Positions 60,296 through 64,000 of a stretch of 64,000 bases of DNA are shown here, piece after piece. Each line of letters begins with the position of its first letter. The first letter of the stretch is position 1. The notes beneath the pieces are model-generated. The model made no database searches, was not told the DNA's origin, and saw only the letters and a list, made by a program, of their open reading frames with translations. The translations under genes and the position numbers were made by a program. Location: assembly GCA_017412645.1 (NCBI GenBank), contig JAFPWX010000020.1, positions 27,188 to 91,187 on the forward strand, in the 5' to 3' direction. Origin of the DNA: Bacteroidales bacterium (GTDB taxonomy: Bacteria; Bacteroidota; Bacteroidia; Bacteroidales; UBA932).

Positions 60296-61816
60296 ATGAA
60301 TAAGATAATCATTCTCGATTTCGGCTCCCAGACCACTCAGTTGATTGGCCGGAGGGTCCGGGAACTCGGCACTTTCTGCGAAATCCTTCCCTATGACAGT
60401 TTTCCTGCGGAAGACCCGGATGTGATTGGCGTCATCCTTAGCGGTTCGCCGCTCAGCGTCTATGCCCCCGACGCCCTGCTGCCCGATCTTTCCGGCGTGT
60501 TCGGCCGTTATCCCGTGCTCGGTATCTGCTATGGGGCGCAGCTGATAAGCTTCCTCGGCGGCGGCAAGGTGGAGAATTCCGGCACGCGCGAGTACGGAAG
60601 GGCTCTGCTGAACTACGTGGCTGAAGACTGTCCGCTGCTGACCGGCATCGAGGCCGGTTCGCAGGTGTGGATGAGTCATGGCGACAGCATCACCGCCCTC
60701 CCGTCCGGCTTCCGTCTGGCGGCTTCGACCGACAGCGTCCGCAATGCGGCCTTCTGGAACCCGGATCGACGGATCTGGGGCGTGCAGTTCCATCCGGAGG
60801 TGGTGCATACTGCCGACGGAAAGCGTCTGCTCGAAAACTTTGTGGTGGGGATCTGCGGCAGCCGCCGGGAATGGTCGTCCGACTCTTTCGTGGAGACCAC
60901 GGTACGCGAACTGCAGGCGACCCTGGAAGACGGCAACGTGATCCTCGGCCTCAGCGGGGGAGTGGATTCCACCGTGGCGGCGGTACTGCTGAACAGGGCT
61001 GTCGGAAGCCGTCTTACCGGCATCTTTGTGAATCACGGCCTGCTGCGCAAAAACGAATTCGAAGACGTGCTTGCAGATTACCGCAAACTTGGCCTTAACG
61101 TGCGTGGAGTGGATGCATCAGGGCTATTCCTGGACGCTCTGAAAGGAGTGGACAATCCCGAGCGGAAGCGCAAGATTATAGGACGCCTTTTCATTGAAGT
61201 TTTCGAAGCCGAGGCGGCAAAAATCCCGGGAGTGAAGTATCTGGCGCAGGGAACCATCTATCCGGACAGAATAGAGAGCCGCAACATAACCGGCAAGGTT
61301 ATCAAGAGCCACCACAACGTGGGCGGACTGCCAGAGCATCTGAATCTCAGTCTCTGCGAACCCCTCAAGTGGTTGTTCAAAGACGAGGTGCGTTCGGTCG
61401 GCCTCAGCCTCGGCATCCCGCGGCACATGCTCTTCCGTCATCCCTTCCCCGGACCGGGTCTCGCCGTGCGCATAGTAGGGGAGATAACCCCCGAAAAGGT
61501 CCGCATCCTGCAGGACGTCGACGATATCTTCATCCGCTCGCTTCGGGCCGAGGGTCTGTACGATGCCATCTGGCAGGCCGGTGCCATCCTGCTGCCGGTC
61601 CGCACCGTGGGCGTCATGGGCGACGAGAGGACCTACGACTACGCGGTGGTGCTTCGCGCCGTTACCAGCAGCGACGCGATGACGGCGGACTGGGCCTTCC
61701 TTCCGGAAGACTTCACCCGCCGCCTGAGCAATGAGATTATCAATAAGGTTAAGGGCGTGAACCGCGTCTGCTACGACATCTCCTCCAAACCGCCCTCCAC
61801 TATAGAGTGGGAATAG
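60296..61816 (+). CDS. guaA: GMP synthase (glutamine-hydrolysing)
   Basis: The 506-residue protein has a class I glutamine amidotransferase domain (about 1-185). The nucleophile is C78 in GICYG, and GVQFHPEV carries the His and Glu. The ATP pyrophosphatase domain has a P-loop SGGVDST at about 220. The C-terminal dimerisation domain ends in PPSTIEWE. It converts XMP to GMP and is encoded singly here. Since (p)ppGpp often inhibits GTP synthesis, the alarmone genes earlier in the window are of interest but are 34 kb away. The gene is divergent from the acyltransferase and convergent with the DUF2807 gene at 2 bp. Confidence 0.95.
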   Translation: MNKIIILDFGSQTTQLIGRRVRELGTFCEILPYDSFPAEDPDVIGVILSGSPLSVYAPDALLPDLSGVFGRYPVLGICYGAQLISFLGGGKVENSGTREYGRALLNYVAEDCPLLTGIEAGSQVWMSHGDSITALPSGFRLAASTDSVRNAAFWNPDRRIWGVQFHPEVVHTADGKRLLENFVVGICGSRREWSSDSFVETTVRELQATLEDGNVILGLSGGVDSTVAAVLLNRAVGSRLTGIFVNHGLLRKNEFEDVLADYRKLGLNVRGVDASGLFLDALKGVDNPERKRKIIGRLFIEVFEAEAAKIPGVKYLAQGTIYPDRIESRNITGKVIKSHHNVGGLPEHLNLSLCEPLKWLFKDEVRSVGLSLGIPRHMLFRHPFPGPGLAVRIVGEITPEKVRILQDVDDIFIRSLRAEGLYDAIWQAGAILLPVRTVGVMGDERTYDYAVVLRAVTSSDAMTADWAFLPEDFTRRLSNEIINKVKGVNRVCYDISSKPPSTIEWE

Positions 61817-61818
61817 TT

Positions 61819-62577
61819 CTATCTGCCTACAACCAGCCTGCTCACGTCGAGCTTGCCGCTTCCGGAGAGGGAAAGGTTGGCAAGAGTGGCCGCGCTTCCG
61901 CTCAGGGTGCAGTCTCCGCTTCCGGAAATCCTTACCTGGACGATGCCGGCGTCTTTGCAGACGAGTTCGCAGTCTCCGCTGCCGCTGAGGGCCACTGAGA
62001 TTTCATCCGCCGTCACGCTGTCCGACTCAAGGTCTCCGCTGCCGCTGCTTTTGAATTCGGCAGACGCCGCCGTAACCCCTGCCACGAAAGCATCCCCGCT
62101 CCCGCTGGTGCGGGCGGAAAAGTTGCGACAGGAAACGGTGCCTGAAGTCTCCACGTCTCCGCTGCCGCTTATCCTTATCGCAAAGTCTCCCTCGGATACA
62201 ATAGGACTGCCGATATGGATGTCTCCGGAACCGGAAAGCTTCACTTCCTCGAGGACAGGGGAAGATACGGTGAGGTAAGTCTTCACTTTCGGCCTCAGGG
62301 AAACACCGGGCTGCACTCCGACTACAAGGGTGCCGTTCTCGACCCTGATATCATAGTAGCCCAGCAGATTCTCATCACAGGTAAGGGTAAGTTTCTGGAT
62401 ACCGGAACTCTGGGTGTAATTGACATCGATCGAATGGGGGATAGAGATGGCATTGAATTCGGGGACCTCGATGGCCGTGTCCACGGAGACACCGTTTCCG
62501 GCTTCTCCCAGGACATCCCATATGCATGAACTGAAGACGACGACCGTCGTCACTGCCAAAATCGCTAACCTTTTCAT
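61819..62577 (-). CDS. DUF2807 (GIN-domain) lipoprotein with SGSGD repeats
   Basis: The 252-residue protein has a lipobox (FSSC) and a beta-helical DUF2807 domain. SGSGD or SGSGK occurs seven times about every 20 residues (KLSGSGDIHIG, RISGSGDVETS, RTSGSGDAFVA, and so on), forming turns of a right-handed helix. Such proteins are adhesin-like or anti-sigma-adjacent head-domain proteins; none of these roles is proven here. The repeats show in the DNA as CTCCGCT-rich units. It lies 6 bp downstream of the flavodoxin gene. Confidence 0.85.
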   Translation of the reverse strand: MKRLAILAVTTVVVFSSCIWDVLGEAGNGVSVDTAIEVPEFNAISIPHSIDVNYTQSSGIQKLTLTCDENLLGYYDIRVENGTLVVGVQPGVSLRPKVKTYLTVSSPVLEEVKLSGSGDIHIGSPIVSEGDFAIRISGSGDVETSGTVSCRNFSARTSGSGDAFVAGVTAASAEFKSSGSGDLESDSVTADEISVALSGSGDCELVCKDAGIVQVRISGSGDCTLSGSAATLANLSLSGSGKLDVSRLVVGR

Positions 62578-62583
62578 GATAAA

Positions 62584-63129
62584 CTATTTGGCGTTATTCG
62601 TTACCCAGTCCTGAAGAACCTTCTTTGACGGCTGGTTCAGAAGTTTGCCGGGTTTCCAGTTGATATCCGGGTACTGGGCCTGGAACTGCCTGTCCGCTCC
62701 GGTTACATCGCTTCCGCCGGAGGAGGCGAAGAAGATAACTGTCTTGCCTTTGAAACCGTAGGTCTCGATAAAGGTGTTGATGATGGTGGGCGCAGTGTAC
62801 CACCAGACCGGGAAACCGATGTAGATAACATCGTAACTGTCGGCATCTTCAAGGTCCTTGATGATGGCCGGACGGGAATTCTTGTCCTGCATCTCGATGG
62901 TGCTGCGTGACTGTTTGTCGCGCCAGTCCAGATCGGCCTCGGTGTACTTCACCTCAGGTTTGATTTCATAAAGTGTGGCTCCGGCCACTTTGGCCAGATC
63001 CTTGGCCACGGCCTCGGTGGTGCCTGTGGCGGAGAAGTATGCTACCAGTGTTTTCATGTCTTTCTTGTTCTGCCCGCACGCCGTGATGGCGAGCAGGGCA
63101 ACCAATGCGGTATAAAGAGTCTTTTTCAT
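62584..63129 (-). CDS. Flavodoxin with lipoprotein signal
   Basis: The 181-residue protein has a lipobox (ALLAITAC, C18) followed by a flavodoxin domain from about 25: VAYFSATGTTEAVAK (FMN phosphate loop), IGFPVWWYTAPT and FFASSGGSDV. An ATG at codon 25 (MKTLVAYF) would give a cytosolic flavodoxin, so use of a second start is possible. The export signal looks genuine. It would act as a one- or two-electron carrier or reductase in the envelope. The DUF2807 gene follows 6 bp later. Confidence 0.84.
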   Translation of the reverse strand: MKKTLYTALVALLAITACGQNKKDMKTLVAYFSATGTTEAVAKDLAKVAGATLYEIKPEVKYTEADLDWRDKQSRSTIEMQDKNSRPAIIKDLEDADSYDVIYIGFPVWWYTAPTIINTFIETYGFKGKTVIFFASSGGSDVTGADRQFQAQYPDINWKPGKLLNQPSKKVLQDWVTNNAK

Positions 63130-63230
63130 TATGTTTAGGATGTTCTGGTTGGTTTCAATTGTAAAGGTAGCGTTTTTTTCGCGTTTTTGCTGAATCCTGC
63201 GTCCGGAGATTGGCGGAGCCGGTAATTAGG

Positions 63231-63256
63231 GTGGAGCACAACCACTTGTGCTCCAC
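63231..63256. repeat. Perfect hairpin between ogt and the flavodoxin gene
   Basis: GTGGAGCACAA (63231-63241) pairs perfectly with TTGTGCTCCAC (63246-63256) with a 4-nt loop. No T-tract follows on the minus strand, so it may be a weak terminator of the ogt transcript or a regulatory stem. Confidence 0.7.
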
Positions 63257-63266
63257 TACTGAGGTT

Positions 63267-63842
63267 TTACTCCGATAGAATCAATTTTACCAGCCTGCCC
63301 TCACGCGTTACATGAAGCGGGTAATGAACACAACGCCCAGCGAATTCCGCCATCGCACCTTCCATCCGAAGTAAACTGACCTTCTTGTCAATGCCTCCGG
63401 CATATCCGGTAAGCGAACCATCGGCACCTACGACCCTGTGACAAGGGATAATGAGCGATATCGAGTTGTGGCCTACTGCTCCTCCAACCGCCTGGGCGGC
63501 CATATGGGCGATGCCCTTCTGTTCGGCGATCCGCTTTGCTATCTCTCCATAAGTCATGGTCTTGCCGTAAGGAATCGTCAGCATTATTTCCCAGACGGCC
63601 TTGCGGAACGGGCTGGCACGCATGACGAGGGGAGGCGTGAAGCCTGGCTCGCTTCCGCTGAAATAGATGTCCAGCCAGTGGCAAGTGTCTTTGAAAACAG
63701 GGATTAGCTTTTCTTTATGCTCAGGTGAAAGCACGTCGGAAAAATGCATCTGTCCATCGAACCAGAGACCGATAAGAGATGCACCGTCACTTCCGAGGGT
63801 AATTCCTCCGAAGGGCGATTCATAATGCCAGATATAATCCAT
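63267..63842 (-). CDS. ogt: Methylated-DNA-protein-cysteine methyltransferase
   Basis: The 191-residue protein ends in the methyltransferase domain with the acceptor C134 in IPCHRVVG. TIPYGKTMTYGEIA and AVGGAVGHNSISL are further hallmarks. It repairs O6-methylguanine by suicidal transfer of the methyl group to the cysteine. The ATG at 63842 is chosen: the longer frame begins at 63902, upstream of the TATCTTTA box at 63872-63879. It is a lone gene with its own promoter. Confidence 0.92.
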   Translation of the reverse strand: MDYIWHYESPFGGITLGSDGASLIGLWFDGQMHFSDVLSPEHKEKLIPVFKDTCHWLDIYFSGSEPGFTPPLVMRASPFRKAVWEIMLTIPYGKTMTYGEIAKRIAEQKGIAHMAAQAVGGAVGHNSISLIIPCHRVVGADGSLTGYAGGIDKKVSLLRMEGAMAEFAGRCVHYPLHVTREGRLVKLILSE

Positions 63843-63871
63843 CTTCAAGGTTACATCCCGATTAATTGATG

Positions 63872-63879
63872 TAAAGATA
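63872..63879 (-). promoter_or_regulatory. Probable -7 element for ogt
   Basis: TATCTTTA on the minus strand differs from TAnnTTTG at the last base. It lies 29 bp before the chosen ATG. Confidence 0.5.
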
Positions 63880-64000
63880 GTGGCATTAGGCCGTTTTTCC
63901 AAACCTTCCTCCTGGCTGGCCGGGTGCCATAGTGCGAACGGCCGAAGGCGAGTTTGTTTAAAGTCTGATTCTAAACCGGGGACCTGTAGAGTTTTTTCTC
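63880..64000. other. Window end without a recognised feature
   Basis: I see no open frame, RNA or strong repeat here. A gene on either strand could begin beyond the window. Confidence 0.4.

Noticed and set aside
61853-62235. Short repeats in the DUF2807 gene that could look like a CRISPR or tandem array
   Set aside because: They encode the SGSGD turns in frame, spacing follows the protein, and there are no cas genes.

Overview
The window is chromosomal DNA of a member of the Bacteroidota, most likely order Bacteroidales. The support is a SusC/SusD pair, an ECF sigma/FecR regulator pair, BACON and GLUG surface lipoproteins, GldH, a PG0541-type transporter-associated protein, DUF1680/GH127 and DUF2807 proteins, and many promoters with the Bacteroidota -7 element TAnnTTTG. 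Coding density is high, codon use is mostly GC-rich, and long plus-strand runs use 1 to 4 bp start/stop overlaps. The genus cannot be fixed from the sequence.

Region 1 (1-9.6 kb) is the 3' part of a polysaccharide-use locus. It holds the end of a SusE/SusF-like starch-binding protein, a GH53 galactanase, three GH13 amylase-family enzymes and a GH2 enzyme, and it closes with a clear terminator. Region 2 (9.6-15.4 kb) is a TolC/HlyD/RND tripartite efflux operon with a small PG0541-type gene. Region 3 (15.4-21.4 kb) is mostly housekeeping: thioredoxin, an outer membrane barrel, polyprenyl diphosphate synthase, the pol III delta' subunit, RicT, GldH, TrmB, and a lipoprotein dipeptidase whose catalytic residues are spaced exactly as in VanX.

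Region 4 (21.4-26.4 kb) is a tightly packed signalling operon. It encodes a (p)ppGpp synthetase-type protein, a separate HD hydrolase, an aminoglycoside-phosphotransferase-like kinase, a membrane sensor with SpoIIE phosphatase and HATPase domains, and a STAS protein. Facing it is a minus-strand gene that fuses transmembrane helices to an acyl-carrier-protein-like domain carrying the GADSL attachment motif. I consider this region the most unusual in the window.

Region 5 (27.2-30.9 kb) has two alanine tRNA genes (CGC and GGC anticodons) with shared leaders and hairpin-rich flanks, a MiaA homologue that lacks the usual insertion domain, SmpB, a small outer membrane barrel and TrpS. Region 6 (30.9-51.9 kb) is a sigma/anti-sigma controlled SusC/SusD locus. 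It has no recognisable glycoside hydrolase, but encodes two calcineurin-like phosphoesterases and four large GLUG-repeat proteins, three with BACON or fimbrillin-like modules or a fused phosphoesterase. A 47-residue peptide gene is coupled to the last of them.

Region 7 (52-64 kb) has a DUF4160/DUF2442 pair, a GH127-type enzyme divergent from a GDSL hydrolase, an EEP phosphatase/OPA antiporter/histidine phosphatase cluster that looks like organophosphate uptake, an acyltransferase with a zinc ribbon, GuaA, a DUF2807 lipoprotein, a lipobox-bearing flavodoxin and an O6-methylguanine methyltransferase. Several starts lie 3 to 5 nt from a -7 box, which suggests leaderless mRNAs.
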